A stretch of DNA of 64,000 nucleotides from Allacma fusca (GCA_947179485.1 OX359249.1:40782250-40846249); one strand, 5' to 3'. Counted from the stretch's first letter, positions 12,194-26,186 are shown. Notes: generated from the sequence alone by a model not told the origin. Numbers and translations are program-made.

Positions 12194-13647
12194 CGACGGA
12201 CAGGAACGACTCCGAAAGGGAAGTAGTTCCTGCAAAATACAGCATGCCATAAGATCCCTCTCACAACTGTTGGAGTCAATGGAAAGAAATGAAGGAAATA
12301 ATAAAATATTTTTATGATGATTGGACTGGCTCTCTGTATACCATCCAATTGCTATGGACTTGCTCAAGAAGTACTTAGATGACGAGTGTCTAAATCTAGC
12401 GACAGAGTTACGGAGAAAAGGAAGGGAGGAGTGGGAAAGAAATCCACGGATGAATTGCAAGAGGAAAGAAACATAAAGAGCTAAGGAAGTTACATGAATT
12501 TGGCCGAGTAAATTCCAGAGATTTACTGTGATATCTCTTCAGCGCTTTCAGTTAGTAGGGTGGTACAAGTCCGTCCAACTTTGGCACCAATCTCTCTCAC
12601 CACTCTGCGTCCGTTATTTCAGGGCGAGAGGAAGAAATCACAAGATTGAGGACGAAAGGAAACTATAGATAGTAAATGCATTGCCACCCTTGGAAAAATA
12701 CACTTAGCAACGGACCGGCACATTGTAGCTTCCTTCTACACAACCAAGCTTTTCACAGTCATACAAACCTTACTAAAAAATAAATACTCCCGTAAGGTCC
12801 TGTGTAGCACTACAAGCTTGTAAACCCTCTTACATTCTCTATGATTCCACGCTTTTCTTTATTTGTGGCACAAATAGACAACTTGTTATACCACCTTGCA
12901 CCCATTCCTTTGAGTATCTTCCTATATCATGCACGAACGTATATATGTAGGACAAATGTGCAACATGGATCGTACTGCAGGGGTATCTCTATACATACAA
13001 ATAGTATAGATACGTACAGATGGGAAAATAGAAAGCCTGGACATTATTTATGATGAGCAAATCCAGCCTCTCATCTTTCTCTATTGGCTGACTGCCCAGG
13101 AAAAATGAAAAGAAATTTCTTGAGCGACCACATCAAATTGTTATCTGAACGATATTCTTCTTATCCTGGATAGTATTTTTTTTCTTCTCTCCCTCCGTCT
13201 TCCATGTTCATTTTCTCCTTTCTCTTTCAGCTCAAACCAGTAAACATGTGTGTTTTCCTACATTTTTTCATCATAATTTTCCTCCTACTCTGCCCGCTCC
13301 TTATTTTTTCATCTTCCACTTGATTCCCACATACTTTCCAATCTTTTTGGTCCTAATACCAGTGTTGCCCCTTTTTATACACACTCACCTACATACAGAT
13401 GGAATGGCCAGAGAAAGTTTACCGTTCAATATCCCATTGGATATAAATTCTATCCTTTAAACCTATTCTTATGGCTGGATGAATGGCAAACTTCAAGTGT
13501 CAAGTTATACGGTTTCTCTCTCCCCTTATTATTTTTATTAATATGGTCCGCACATGTGGACACAACTTCAACTCTCTCCTTTTCCCTTCCGCACGTTCAC
13601 ACAAAAGAGTAGGTCTTGGAGAACCCTATTTATTTTTTGAATTTTCC

Positions 13648-13648
13648 C

Positions 13649-13682
<34 letters not shown>
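13648..13682 (+). repeat. (TC)n microsatellite
   Basis: About 17 units following an imperfect CTCTAT start. Confidence 0.96.
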
Positions 13683-13686
<4 letters not shown>

Positions 13687-15231
13687 CCTACTCAATGAAG
13701 GATGAAGAAGGCTTCAATTCAAATGCCTAATTCTGCATGAAATCTGTTTTTTTTATCCTCAAACGTCTCGCTTTGAACTAGTTTGTCAATGATGCGATTG
13801 ATTTGGAGGAAAATACGTTTGCATTAGGCATGTTTAGATGTTGTTTTGGTTTTTGATTAAACTTCTCCCTGAATAACAGGTTCAAACAACAAGCTGTGTT
13901 ACCAAGGAAAGCCGCGGATTTAAAGGGTGGATAGGGAGCGTTTAACAAGTAGCATGAAATTGATTTGGTTAGATGATTACTTTAAGTGTTTTACTGTTAT
14001 TTTAAGCCCAATAAGGTTCCCGAGACTTCCTCTAAGTAATTAGTACCTAGTTAGTCTCTTGTCTTGGCTGAGTTCATTTACAAGAAAGGGTGAAAGGAGA
14101 GAAGGAAGAGAGCCGAGGAGGGTACGGGAGGAGAGCTAAATCAAATGTTTTGGTTGTAGAATGAGCAATAATATATGTAAACCCGCAATCTCTGTCCACG
14201 GAGCGCCGAGTGAGATAGGGAAAGAGAGATCGGGAGGGGAAAATAAAATAGCAATTGTAGGAATCAAGATATATGCATTTGCAGAGTAGGAGGACGCATT
14301 CGACAAAATGCGTTCAGGGAAGGACCCAAGGAGAAAGCAGAGAAAGTAGTAAGAACAACTAGAAGAAAAAGAAGAGGAATTGTGGAATTGTGCATCAAGC
14401 TGAACGACGCTGCCTCTTGTCTGTACTTCATGTATCTCCTATGATTCTCTAGTGGCTCCAAGATACACAAGGACGCCCGACTTGTGACTACATCCGTGGA
14501 ATGACACACGCACTCAAATATATGCCCAAGCATACATGGTCCCATGAAAGTAAAGAAGAGGAAAAAAGAATGGAGGATCTCAATAAAAAAATTCACCAGA
14601 GAAAAGATAAAGGGAGTAAAGGAGAGATGAGACAAGTGTATTTTACAGCCTGCACAATAATTCATGGCAAATGGAAAGAGAAGGATCAAAATGGTTTTTG
14701 CCCTCCTTCCGATTTCGAAGCCATATATCCGTAACTATAGACTTTTTCACATCCATGTATCTCCTGTCCTATTCTCCAGCTCAATTTCTCTCTCATCAAC
14801 TGATAACAAGAACAACAGCATTTCCCACAGATCACCCACCCCAACCAGAATTACTGCCACACACCTGACTTTCTCACTCACTCCGTCATTCTTCCTGTTT
14901 AAAAGCTAGCCATGGGAACAACCTTGTCTCATATCCTTCAATTTAACACATAAAGTGGCCCATTCTTCACCGAACCTTCTCCTCTTCCCTGTAACAAGAA
15001 TCTCATTTCCGAACCGACTTTCACCTTTCACTCAAAAGACACACAGCGCTTATCTCTGATTACTTCTGTCTCCATCCGAACTAAACCCCAAAGACGGCAA
15101 AAACAGATTACATACTTTCGAAACGGGTTTTTGCATTGGAAAAAATCAACAGGACTCACATACATTTCACTTCAATCCATTTCCAGTTCCTTGAGGATTC
15201 AAAAAGAAACTTGTGTTTTCAAACAGATAAT

Positions 15232-15243
15232 CTAATCGATTAG
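15232..15243. promoter_or_regulatory. Perfect palindrome CTAATCGATTAG, homeodomain dimer-type site
   Basis: The 12-bp palindrome contains TAAT-N2-ATTA, the P2 arrangement bound cooperatively by some paired-class homeodomains. It also contains ATCGAT. The match is exact; use in vivo is inference. Confidence 0.35.
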
Positions 15244-18225
15244 GCTAAGTATCTGAAGTAATCCATTTCCGCTTCAGCCCCATGAAAAATCCGGCTAACA
15301 ATGGGCATTACAGTGACGGTCCCAAATCTCTGAAGATGTTTGTCTCACATTTCGATTAATTCTTTCATGTTTCCCTTGGTATTACACAAAATGAGGTTTT
15401 CTAACACGTTGATAGTTTGCGAAGAAAATTAGCCTATTAACTGTAAGGAGTTTAAGGAAGGCGGAAAAGTTGACTTTACTTTCCTGTACCAAAATATCCT
15501 TTACAACATTCTTTGCTTATGTTCGTACTCATTTGTTTAGCCTCTCGTTTTTCCTTTTATCTGGGATGTGTTTCATTGCGCGTGCTGGCTCCATGTGTGT
15601 TTTCCGAAGGATATAGACCCTGCACGAAGGCAAAGAGGAGCAAAGGTTAGCCGACGTAGTGGCTGAGCTAAATCGTGGAAGTTAGTAGAAACTTTTTAAC
15701 ACCGCAGCCAATGTTAACTTTTAATTACATTCCGTGTGCGTATGACTGGTTATGCTTATGTATGTATGTATAGTGGCTAGCTAATATTTTCCAGTCAATT
15801 TTCTGAGTAATGTAAGGCTCTGCATTTCAAGAGAGGTTGTTCAACAACTAAGTAATTACATGTATCAGAGGAGCCTTACCTTGCTTATGTACATACAATA
15901 AGGGCTATCTTGCAGGCTAAATGCATACAGGGGCTCAGTCTGTGTATGTGTTCAAGAGTCCAAGGAATGCTGTAGATTGATGAAGAGAAAGAAGTGGTGC
16001 ATAAATTGTGTAAATGCCCGCATAAATTCCCAGCTAACTTTCGATATAACGCTACATCATAAAATGAGGTTTGCTCGTGCATACAAAACACTTAAAATAT
16101 CATTATGCACTTTAATTACGTTTCATATATTCTCCCGAGAGGACTACTAATGTTCAAAAATCTATAGATAATTTATTCATGGGATGAATCAACACACCGT
16201 GCTCATTCAATTATTTAATCATTAAACCCTAGTTCACTTCGGCGGGGCAGTTAACTTTAGGGGACGAAAACTAGAAAGAGAATACAGACGAGAGCGTAAA
16301 GTAAGAGTTAGCAACCCTAGAATATTGAAAGCTTTATGAATAGAGTGTTAGAAAGGGAGAGAAAGTGGGAAAATTAATCTGAAGCTCAAGCTGTGTCTAA
16401 ATAGTAGTGAAAGTGGCTTACTTTCTCCACTCCGTAGTATTTATAATTACTGTCCTGCAACTCCATACTGTGTGTGGGGCTTTCAGGTTATAAGCAATAA
16501 TGGAGAGGAAGTGAAGCACCCCTGGCTTAACCTGCGCATGGATGCATATGGCGTGCCTGTGTATGTGTAAACACTCAAACAAACAGCGTCTAAATGCGTA
16601 AAATTTTCGGAAATTCTCGAATCAATATTGATTTCTAAGTCTGGGGATTGGAGTTGAAAAATATAAAACGAGGAAGTATGGAGGTATTTTGCGGAAGAAA
16701 GAAAGATGAAATCAGAAAATCTGGGCCTTAAAAGGGGAGAAAGTGGTTTTGCTAGAGAAGTGGAAGGAGAGATAATGGAACATAAAGAGTGGAGTGGAGT
16801 CCCCTATCTCTCCCCTTATGCTCTCCATGACCAAATGCGTGAGTGTGAATGAAGGTAATGAAAAATGGCTTTTGATCCCCGAGGGCTGTATAATGAAGGG
16901 ACTGTGACAGCAATTAATGGCCAGGCAAGCCCAACTCGTATCATGTTCAACCAAAGCTTTTTCGAGGTTAAAAACGTTGGAATTCTCTGACTCTTGTTTT
17001 TCATCCCGGTGACTTGTTTCTTAAAAAGAGAAAATGACTTGAGCAGCATGAGTTTCCTGACGGAGTTGAGACTGGTAAGGGAGAGGAAAGAGTTTAATTA
17101 GCCCTTCCCTTCCCTGCTCTATTCTTTGGCCAGCTTTGTTGGATCATGTTGATGGGAAATGGAAAAGCCTTCTTTAATGTCGCACATCATGCAAGAAAGA
17201 AGCCAACTGTTTCTTTACTTCCACTTGATTTCTCTTACTTTCTTCTGACAACTTTCACCTGTTTTCACTAGATTTTTCCTACTTTTCAACATTGTTTCGG
17301 CCTCCGTTTTTAGTTTCCTTTCTTTACTCTTACTTTCCTTTCCATGATCTTCCTTTCACCGACTTTCTCCGTTCTCCTTTTGTTTGTTACATTGCTTTTC
17401 TTTCTTTATCTCAAATCCTATACTGCCATTCCATTAATGTTTCTTTGGCTTCTTATTATACTGACATATGATTCGGGAAGACAACAAATTCCTACACTTC
17501 CCCAATCCTTCGGATTCTTGCGAAAATAGCTCAATCATTCTAATTTTTTTTATATTTTCTCTGGAAAGACAAGCAACGTTTCTAGTATAGATATATCCAA
17601 CTGGATTTGTTTAAACAATTGAAAAAATGGTGCTCTTGTTAGCAAGGAGCTGCTCCTTCCGCCGTTCCCCTAAATTAATCCAATCACTCTCGTCTATCTA
17701 AATTAAACTCAATTACTTCAAAACTCAGGAAAAGGCACACGTACGGAAATAGATTATGTAAAAAAAAGTTTGGCTCTAATGATGTTTACCAAGTGAGAAG
17801 TGAGCAACGTATTGGTTTTTGCTACGACAGAAAGAAGCTTTATGGCTATCTAATTATATTCAGTAAGCATAATATAGGCTACTTGAATTTGCTTGCTGTA
17901 GAAAGGCTCTGAATTTCTCCATGCATGAAATATTCAAGCACACTCACAGAAATACATCAAATGCAAAAATCCCGTTGACAGAAAAATAAGTCAGCGAAAG
18001 CTGAAATCACTCTTCGGATAAAGTTGAAGTTGATTGAAGGAAGCCGAAAAAAATTGTAGTTAAATTAAAATGGTGTGACATTTACAAGGAGGAACAAAGA
18101 AGAAAAAACAAGTGAGAATGGTATTGACTGTTGGGAAGGGAAAATTCCGAAGGAAATGAGTCTTCAAGGGAAAATATCGATTACTCCTGAGTAATTTGGT
18201 TAGAGGGAAGTAGAGAAGAGCGAAG

Positions 18226-18230
<5 letters not shown>

Positions 18231-18271
<41 letters not shown>
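18231..18271 (+). repeat. (AG)n microsatellite
   Basis: About 20 perfect units. Confidence 0.97.
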
Positions 18272-18275
<4 letters not shown>

Positions 18276-19676
18276 CTTGCCATTTTATTGTGATTGCCGG
18301 TTGAAGAGCAAAGCGAGAAAAACATTGTTTGAGTTACTAGGGAAGAAATCCCTGATTATCTCTTAGTCCTTTGCCCAAAACTCTTTTACTACCATCCCCT
18401 TTGAAAGTGTAGGTGAAGACCTGTGTGCCTATCCATGAAAGAGACTTTCTTTCTCTCTTTAGTTAACTAGAGTCTCGCTCTCCATCTCAATTGTACCTCA
18501 CACGATCCTGTTCGAGGGTATAAAGCCAACCAACAGATTTTGTTGAAAGCGATACGGGACTTCCAGAGTTTCTTTTACTTACATTGGGGGAGATAGATGA
18601 GGGATGGAAAGTGTCACCGGGGACTCACTCCAATTCTACATATTGTTCATCCGCTTACTTACCTGTTCTTTCCAAGTTAACATATCACCGCCATATCTCA
18701 TTCCATTCCTTCATCTGTTCCACTCTGCTTTCTAATATAAACCAATGTAATTCTTTTGCAATTTCGTCCCCCCAGCAAGAACTCTCACCCACACGAACAT
18801 ATACCGGGGAAGTAAAAAACGGGAAAAGTGCATTACACACATCATAAAGCAATCTCTTCCTATTTGGCAATCGATATTTTTGCTCGTCGGCTTCCTTTTC
18901 ACTCTCACACTGCTCTCTACCTTTGTAGAGAGTCCCTTAAAAGACCCATGTACAGTGCATGGTAGGCTTGGCGTGCGTATGGGCGGGAGATAAAAAAAAA
19001 TCATATCTGTGTCTGTGTCATCTTATTATGCATGAAAGTACATTTATTATGCATCGTATGCATAGATTCCTACATATGCTTACAAGTGAACCCGCTCACG
19101 TAGAATGAGCAGAGCTTTGCGGTGCAACAACTTTCGGAAATTTTATTGTTGAATATGCGGGTTTAGTCCACAAGGAATTTTGCTCAGTGCTCGTTAGTAG
19201 GGATATTTCCTTACTCCATTTTTTACTCTTCCCCTTGTCGGCTATCCACAATCTTCTCAAGTTCTCTAGCGTTCCCTCTTCCACTTCCTCCACCTTGGTT
19301 GAAGCCGCTGAGGGAAAAGCACCAGAATTTAGCGCAGCCCACATCTATAATGCACACTGAAACTGGAAGTTGGGAGAAACTTTCCACTTCCACCTTTATT
19401 CGCATTGGAGGATACACCAAAGACAAGGTAATGCTCTCAGGCTTTGTTACGCTCCTGGATGAAGTTCATTTCGAGATGATTTGCACTCTGTTGTCTTGCT
19501 GATGAGAAGTCTGCACATATAAATAATAATTGTACATTTGCAACATGGAAGGAATCTACCCTTCTCGCGTCATTGCATTCCTCTGAGTGTGAAGCAAGGA
19601 GGTAACATTATTTCCAATCATAATTTCCCTCAGCATTTTTAAGGCAGACAACGCTCTACGCAGTGACGGGTTGTCC

Positions 19677-19684
19677 TATATAAG
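19677..19684 (+). promoter_or_regulatory. TATA-like box TATATAAG
   Basis: TATATAAG sits 45 nt before an ATG that opens a 175-codon frame. It is a good match to the metazoan TATA consensus, but no clear initiator is visible 28-32 nt downstream. Confidence 0.2.
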
Positions 19685-19728
19685 GACCGCCGACTTGCAT
19701 TATTGCTGAGCTTATAACCACATTGAAA

Positions 19729-20256
19729 ATGGGGATATTTTCTCTCGGAAGGCACAACAAAACTACACATACAGAGGAGTATTTCTATACGTGCAGTATC
19801 TGGGAACGAAGGAATGGAAAATTTGGCGAGGACCATGTCATGAAGCTACGTATCCCCCGTACATTCCTTCTCTCTCCTCCTCACACAAGCGAGTCTCCAT
19901 TCAGTCGGTTCGCCTTCATCGATTTTTTCCGCCGCCGCTTACTCTTCCGCTATCTCACTCCTTTCCTTTTACTCGCATCCAATACTACACAAGATCGCTT
20001 TCTCCTCGCTCAGCACTCCAGGACCGAGACAGGCCAAAGCTTCCCATCTCTCAACTACTCCTACTCCTTCCCTGCTATAACTCCTGCTCACTTGAAGTCA
20101 CAAGGCAATTTCAATTGTCCGAACAATATACTTGGCAATAATCTTAGGTCGTTCTGCTCTCATTCCACACCAGTAAAATCGAGTCAGCAAGGTGGTCACC
20201 ATCTCAGGACCACGAGTCACTACATCAAACTTTCGCTAAACTCATCGTCACTCTAG
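19729..20256 (+). CDS. Unrecognised 175-codon open frame (doubtful)
   Basis: An ATG-started frame of 175 codons follows the TATA-like box, and an AATAAA lies about 600 nt beyond its stop (20863-20868). The predicted protein is rich in Ser, Thr, Phe and Arg, has no signal peptide and no motif I know. Its central part, around residues 50-80, has hydrophobic Phe/Leu patches mixed with arginines. Unlike many long frames here it is not created by a microsatellite. A second plus-strand frame (19791-20141) overlaps it, which points to locally low stop density. It could be a lineage-restricted gene, an exon of a longer gene or a chance frame; chance is most likely. Confidence 0.12.
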   Translation: MGIFSLGRHNKTTHTEEYFYTCSIWERRNGKFGEDHVMKLRIPRTFLLSPPHTSESPFSRFAFIDFFRRRLLFRYLTPFLLLASNTTQDRFLLAQHSRTETGQSFPSLNYSYSFPAITPAHLKSQGNFNCPNNILGNNLRSFCSHSTPVKSSQQGGHHLRTTSHYIKLSLNSSSL

Positions 20257-20862
20257 TTTTTCCAGGCCAGAGACGACATTTCCAATACTGCCACTTTTAC
20301 TATTTCTTCCCGTTAAGCCCTGCTTTTCCTGGATTTGTTACATCCTCCCGCTGCTTACATGACTTCTGCCCACCAAGCAGGCTTTCCCAAATGGCCAAAC
20401 ATGTTCTTTTATATTTCAAGCATTTACTTTACACAAATTAGAAGGCAACTCAAACAATAGGTACGATTTAAAGCCTAGGGAAAAAAACGAGGCGTGGTGC
20501 GTCCCAATGTCACAGATCTAGCAACCTTATAGGTAATTTTTTGGAGAAATTTTACAGCTCTACTTCCATAAATGCATACGTAGATAGACCTATGTACAGA
20601 TGCAAAATGAGGAATATATATATTAAAGAAAGGATTCTAAGTTATTACATACAGAGGGAATTCCCGAAAAAAAAAATAATTATAGCGTGTTTATATTTTA
20701 CAGAACCCAGTAAATAGCAGATGAATGGGGCGGGGATTGGAGCATTGGAATGAAACCCAACATTAGAGATTGTGTTATACATAGATTTAGAATGGGACTT
20801 TTGGAATTAAAGAGCTTGCTTTAACGCTCTAGAAGTTGGATTTCCTCGGGCAAAAATAGTCT

Positions 20863-20868
20863 AATAAA
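20863..20868 (+). terminator. Possible AATAAA polyadenylation signal
   Basis: AATAAA lies downstream of the 19729-20256 frame. The hexamer is frequent in AT-rich DNA, so it has little weight alone. Confidence 0.1.
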
Positions 20869-21430
20869 ATCAAATGGTAGTTTGGAAAGCATTTACTTTG
20901 GACGCACATGAAAGATTACAAGTGGAACACTGAACGCCTGCCTGAATCAACCAGAGGCAGTTGGAACGGATATTCAATAATGAAGTATTTCTCCTGTCTT
21001 TGTGACGTTACGTTGGTAGATTTTCAACTTGGAGAATTTAAAGTAGGCCCCCTAGCAGTAATAACAAAGTCGGGATTTAGCATGGGCAATATCAAGCGAG
21101 GGGGGAGAGAGTTGTAATTTGACATCACGGAAGAGGTGTTTTAGGTGGAAACAAGTAAGAGTCTATATCTACATGTAAAATGTAAATGGATGGAAAACTT
21201 TTTCTTTCTCTTATGTACAAGAAAAGTGTAGCACAATTAGGTTTGACTGGTGAAAGACAGGTGTGAGAGTATGTGAGGTGGCTTGCGTTTGTGGCTTTCT
21301 CTTTTTCCTGGTCTGATGGTGATCGATGCGTTACAAATTCATCGCTTTGAATGATGGAAAGTTGGAGCAAGAAGTCCTACTTTTTCACAGAAAGCAAACA
21401 CAGTTTATGTAAGGACAGACCCACTCACAG

Positions 21431-21453
21431 ACACACACACACACACACACACA
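21431..21453 (+). repeat. (AC)n microsatellite
   Basis: About 11 perfect units. Confidence 0.96.
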
Positions 21454-21531
21454 TACACATCTTGGCAAATAAGGATGCTGATGCTTGGTGAAAAATTGGA
21501 CGCAATTTACAGTTTCCTTACCCGACAACTA

Positions 21532-21548
21532 CTCTCTCTCTCTCTCTC
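21532..21548 (+). repeat. (CT)n microsatellite, short
   Basis: About eight units, 80 bp from the AC tract at 21431. Confidence 0.92.
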
Positions 21549-22687
21549 CTCTTCTCCGTGTTTTTCCCAAGCCAGTTGGGAAAACCTAAACCCTCACTTT
21601 GAGTAAGTATGGTAAAGTTGCTCATTGGAAGTAGGTTGCAGCACCCTCACGAGCTCCTCAAAATACTTACGCATACATGTTCAGGGAAATGGAGGAAATT
21701 TGAAGACTTGGCTTAGGTTACCTAACAAGGTGCGATATAACAAGCAGTGTAATCATATTGCCTTGTATCTCCTGTGATGGATTGCTCATAAGTGAACAAA
21801 CTATAAGCCTAGAGGGGCACAGTAACAAGAAATAAGTAGTGTCGCTCTGCTCACGTCGTTTCCAACTACAACGTTGACTACATTTCGTTAGTTTTCAACA
21901 TGTCAAGCTCCAGCCTTCCAAATGATGCTTAATTGCTAGTACAAGCACGTCTATGAAAACATGTGCACTTCATCCCATGCATGCTATCAATATCTATTCA
22001 CTTCAGAGTTTTGTAACAAAATAGGATTAAATTCAACTGACAAAGAGATGGAATCGCAAAAAAAAAGGTAAAACGCATGAAAGGGTTACGGACTCATAAA
22101 ACTTTCCAGATAACTCATGATTTTAAAAACCCGTTAGTTTCTCTCCACGTCTAGTTTTCCAGGATGGTTTTCAGAGAGTAAAACATGGCGTATATTATGC
22201 TGTTGCATGTCTTTCGCCATTTCATCATTACTGCACTCCTCGCTCAAATTACTTCCACTCTAAAATCCACCTCGTGGAACACACAAGTGGCACCTCATTT
22301 GCTGAATTTCCAAGGAGAAGTCAATTTTTTGGCTTTGCAAGAGACAGATCGTCAGAGCTCTGGAACTTTCAAGTCATACCCCGATCGCTGTTGGAACTGA
22401 CTTTCTCCATCCTCTGAGACGGTATTACACTGTTCTAGAAAATTGTCACTTAATATTTTTTTGGAAGGAAAAATTCATTTTCTGTTTTGTGAGGAAAGCC
22501 TGTAGTTTTTTGCATGAGAGAAAGTTATTTCATCCCTGGAGAAGGTAAGGAATGCTAGTAAAACCAAGAGAGATACCACTACAGTTTGGAGGATGACGAA
22601 AGTAAAGCGGACTGTAAAGTCTTCTTACACCATATTTATAGATGCTTTGTTAGATTAGTATCTCCTCCTGGTTTTCCTCATCTTCCC

Positions 22688-22711
22688 TCACACACACACA
22701 CACACACACAC
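22688..22711 (+). repeat. (CA)n microsatellite
   Basis: About 12 perfect units. Confidence 0.96.
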
Positions 22712-23174
22712 TCAAGACGTTCTATCCACACTTAGGGTAAGTTTAGGGGAAAAGTACATAAGTACAGAATGTTTGCCATCTCTCCGGTGTATACATATGT
22801 ACATGGATAAGTTTTAGAAAAGTAAGGGGATATAGTAATCCAAGGTGTGTGCATGTGTAGAGTGGTTGCAAAAACGGTTTCAATGTCAGTCTTGACATAA
22901 AGCGAAAGCTAAGAGAAAGGTAGATGAAGGAGAGAAAAAGAGAAGTGCTTCTGTCCTTACGTTAGCAAATAGACAAACGTAAAACAAAGTTGACAGGAGC
23001 ATTGCTGACAAGGACTTGACACGAGTCTTTCATTTCCCTCCCGCATCATGATTGACTTGCCAGTTTCTCTCGCTGTGCTCATCTAGTTTTCATTTCTCAT
23101 TCCGGCAAATTTTCCACCTTTCTTCTCTGTTCAGTCCCCCCTCCTTCGTATATTTAATAAGAGGAGCGACAATA

Positions 23175-23199
23175 ACAAAAACAACAACAACAACAACAA

Positions 23200-23230
<31 letters not shown>
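23175..23230 (+). repeat. (AAC)n trinucleotide repeat
   Basis: About 18 AAC units with two A-insertions. It is the only long trinucleotide array in the window. It gives a Thr run in one frame, with no other sign of coding. Confidence 0.95.
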
Positions 23231-23231
<1 letters not shown>

Positions 23232-24961
23232 GGAACAACACACAGAAGGAGCGCATGCAGTCTAATCGTAAGCTACTCGAGTAACAAGAAAATCAAGAGA
23301 AAAGACTACATTACTCACTCGCATTCCCTTTTGTCTCTGATATATCTCGCTTTACATTTTTCTCCTGCTCTCCACTACTGACTCTTTACTCTGACACAAA
23401 GGAGGTTTTTGAAAGTTGGAGACCACTTTAAGATCCTTTGTGTGTGCATTCGACACAACTTTCCCTTTATTGCTTGTCAAATGTTCAGCTGGCCAATTCC
23501 AAGAGCAAAACTTTTCCTTTCAAACATTTTCAAACTCAATTACAAAAACTGGCTCGTTCTCTATTCCTCTCTCGCTTCCATTCTTTTTTCACCTGAAAAT
23601 ACTCTGCATATGGAGATAAAACTCGGGGAGTCAAGTTTTGACGATTCATGATGAGGCGATGGAGAAACAAGAGAGATAGGAAACGAAAGCATGATTACAG
23701 AAAGGTAGTAACATAGCCAGTTTTGCAATGTTTTTTAAGAGTTGGGAAAAGATGATGACAAAGCGACAGAGAGACTCCTCAGTCAATCGTATACTCTCCT
23801 CTCAGCACATTTGTCTTCATGTCAATGCTTACGACACTCGACATTCGTCTCCTCTCAGCCTTTCACCCATCTCCCAAACTTAGTTATCCAATCAATTTTA
23901 TTTCCAACGAAACATAAATAATAAATTTATATCCGTCAACCCCCTCTTTTTCGCAAATTAAATAAAGTCACAAAAGTCCATTCATTTCCTCCCATTATCG
24001 CACCATTCCAAGAATGAAAGCGACCTCCCGACGTCACCACAATATCCTCCTCACGTCCTCCGCCTTCCCTATCTGTATGTCCCGGACGTTCCCAGCTTTT
24101 CTACGACTGTCTCTCCAAAATATTATAAACATCGATACGGAAAGTATGTGCGAAGGAGGAGAAAATATCCATCAGTTAAGTGTATTCTGCAGAGGATGGG
24201 AGAAAGTAATCGAATGAATGTCAGTAAGTGAAAGTCGACTCACGTCTGAGAGCTTTGGTGTAAGATAGATTAATTAGTGATGAACAATGTTATTTCGGCA
24301 AGGGTTGATAGACTTTAATAAATGTGATTCAATATGCTAATTAAAGTTTCCACTGAATTTCCTTTCATGAATTTCGCTCAAAATAGCCCATAAGATGAAA
24401 GCAAAGAAAGTGACTTGTATACGGGGCTCTTTCTCTCTGATTTTCTATTCGGATTTCCAGCTCACATCGAGTTCTAGAAACTTTTTGGGAAACCACGTCT
24501 ATACCTTGAGCCGTGAGAGAAAGTAAAATAGGATGAGCGGAGGTTTTGGTTAACTAATGTTCCTACTACTCAATCCATTGGAGATGTCTGTCGACGTATG
24601 CATGTGCATGAGTGTTTGTCAGAGTCAAGAGATAGGGCTGGTTAGAGAGTTTGCATGTGTTTGATGGATTTTGAGGTAAATTTGAATAGAAGTTGATTCA
24701 GGTGTTTGTGAGTAATTCAAACTCAAGAGTGTGAATGGTGATGGGTTTGGTTATGCTCTTCTCGGTTGAGTGAAGCGAAAGTGAGGGGAGAAGGGAAGAG
24801 AATCGTTGGAAGAAGTTAGTTAATTAGAAGTATGAGAGTTAGCGTACTAGAGAGGAAGAGAGACTTCATCGTCCTAATATTTCATGTCTTGCCTCCTATT
24901 TTATAAGATAACCAGTAAAGTATGAATGTGTGTGAGACCACCATTTTTTATCTCTAGTTTC

Positions 24962-24982
24962 CTCTCTCTCTCTCTCTCTCTC
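24962..24982 (+). repeat. (CT)n microsatellite
   Basis: About 10 perfect units. Confidence 0.95.
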
Positions 24983-26146
24983 CTCCTCTTTACCTTGTGA
25001 GCACGTAAGAATAATTGCACTTGTGTGCATACCAATGTAGCCACTTCCCTATAGCTTACACTCTCTCCAGCCAACCTACATACTCAGGTACTGGAAGTAC
25101 ATATAAGTACTTACACTTTTGGATCCTCAAATATGTAGGAAGTGCTGTATACGCAAACATAATTTACTTGTGCACTCAAGTACTCCATTGTACTTAAAAG
25201 AAGAGGAAGCGTGCCCAACAAGGTTTTTCCCCCATGGCCAATCCAACAACCAAATACGGGCCAAAAATCCAAAAACACATTGATTACTCCACTACACACT
25301 GTTGTACGAGTGAGGAACTTGTTCTCGGCTATTTTGGGTCAGCTCTCACATTTCTTTTCTCCTCTCTATCCTCATGCTCTTCTCTCCCCCCTTAAGCACG
25401 CATATGGTGAAACATGGCCTACATCCTCCAAGGGAACATATAACATGTCAAATATCTACTTACATGGAAACAAAAAGTAGACACAGAATCCAAAACACAC
25501 ATGCTTAAAAATTCTGGAATGTTCCCATATTTATCAGCACGGGCATATGTAGAACGCAGATGAATAGATATATCTACAGACTTGAGTTGAGGACATACCC
25601 ATGAAAGAACATTGGAGTCACATACAAAGTGTGACGAGGGCTTGCAAAACAGGACTATCTACATACAGATTTGTGTATACGGGACACAGACCCCACGCAT
25701 GGAGAAGAATAGGACACTTTCATGGAACTGCATGGGACACATATCCACATTGTGCAGGATTCATAGGACATGAGCTCATATGGAGTCCCGTAGAAACCAA
25801 CACACGGGGAGTAGTCAAACTGCTTCTGGAATATAGAAGGCACCGGAGAAAGCACTACATCCATATGACTAATATAATAAGAGTGACTCCGAATAGCCTA
25901 TTTAGATTTCAGGCAATAATTCATAGCAAGTTTTATGGGATGAAGAGAGGAGAGAAAGGACTACTCTCACTACACACAAGTAGACTTGGGATATCTCCAT
26001 CCGCCCGAACATTGAAACTCCGATGCCGCAAAACTACTTCACCATCTATCTTACCCCCGTATAAGTATTCCCTGCAGGATGTAAGTACCGAATAGATGTT
26101 ATCGTTTTTGTTGGATACGTCACTGTTCCTGCACGGTGTGTATGTT

Positions 26147-26186
<40 letters not shown>

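Larger units (their letters stand above)
11107..19676. other. Non-coding stretch, 11.1-19.7 kb
   Basis: I see GA/CT tracts at 12171, 13648 and 18231, an AT-rich part around 13.7-14.1 kb with TAATTAG cores, and a perfect homeodomain-type palindrome at 15232. TATAAAG sits at 18519 with no good initiator or ATG-started frame behind it. The 152-codon minus-strand frame at 12460-12002 reads through the GA tract and resembles no protein family. Confidence 0.55.

Noticed and set aside
12002-12460. 152-codon minus-strand frame
   Set aside because: It passes through the (AG)n tract as Leu-Ser repeats and has no recognisable domain or codon pattern.
14038-14057. AATTAGTACCTAGTTAGTCT resembling the palindromic site at 31820-31838
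   Set aside because: An 18-of-20 match with a gap is expected by chance between two AT-rich spots in 64 kb.
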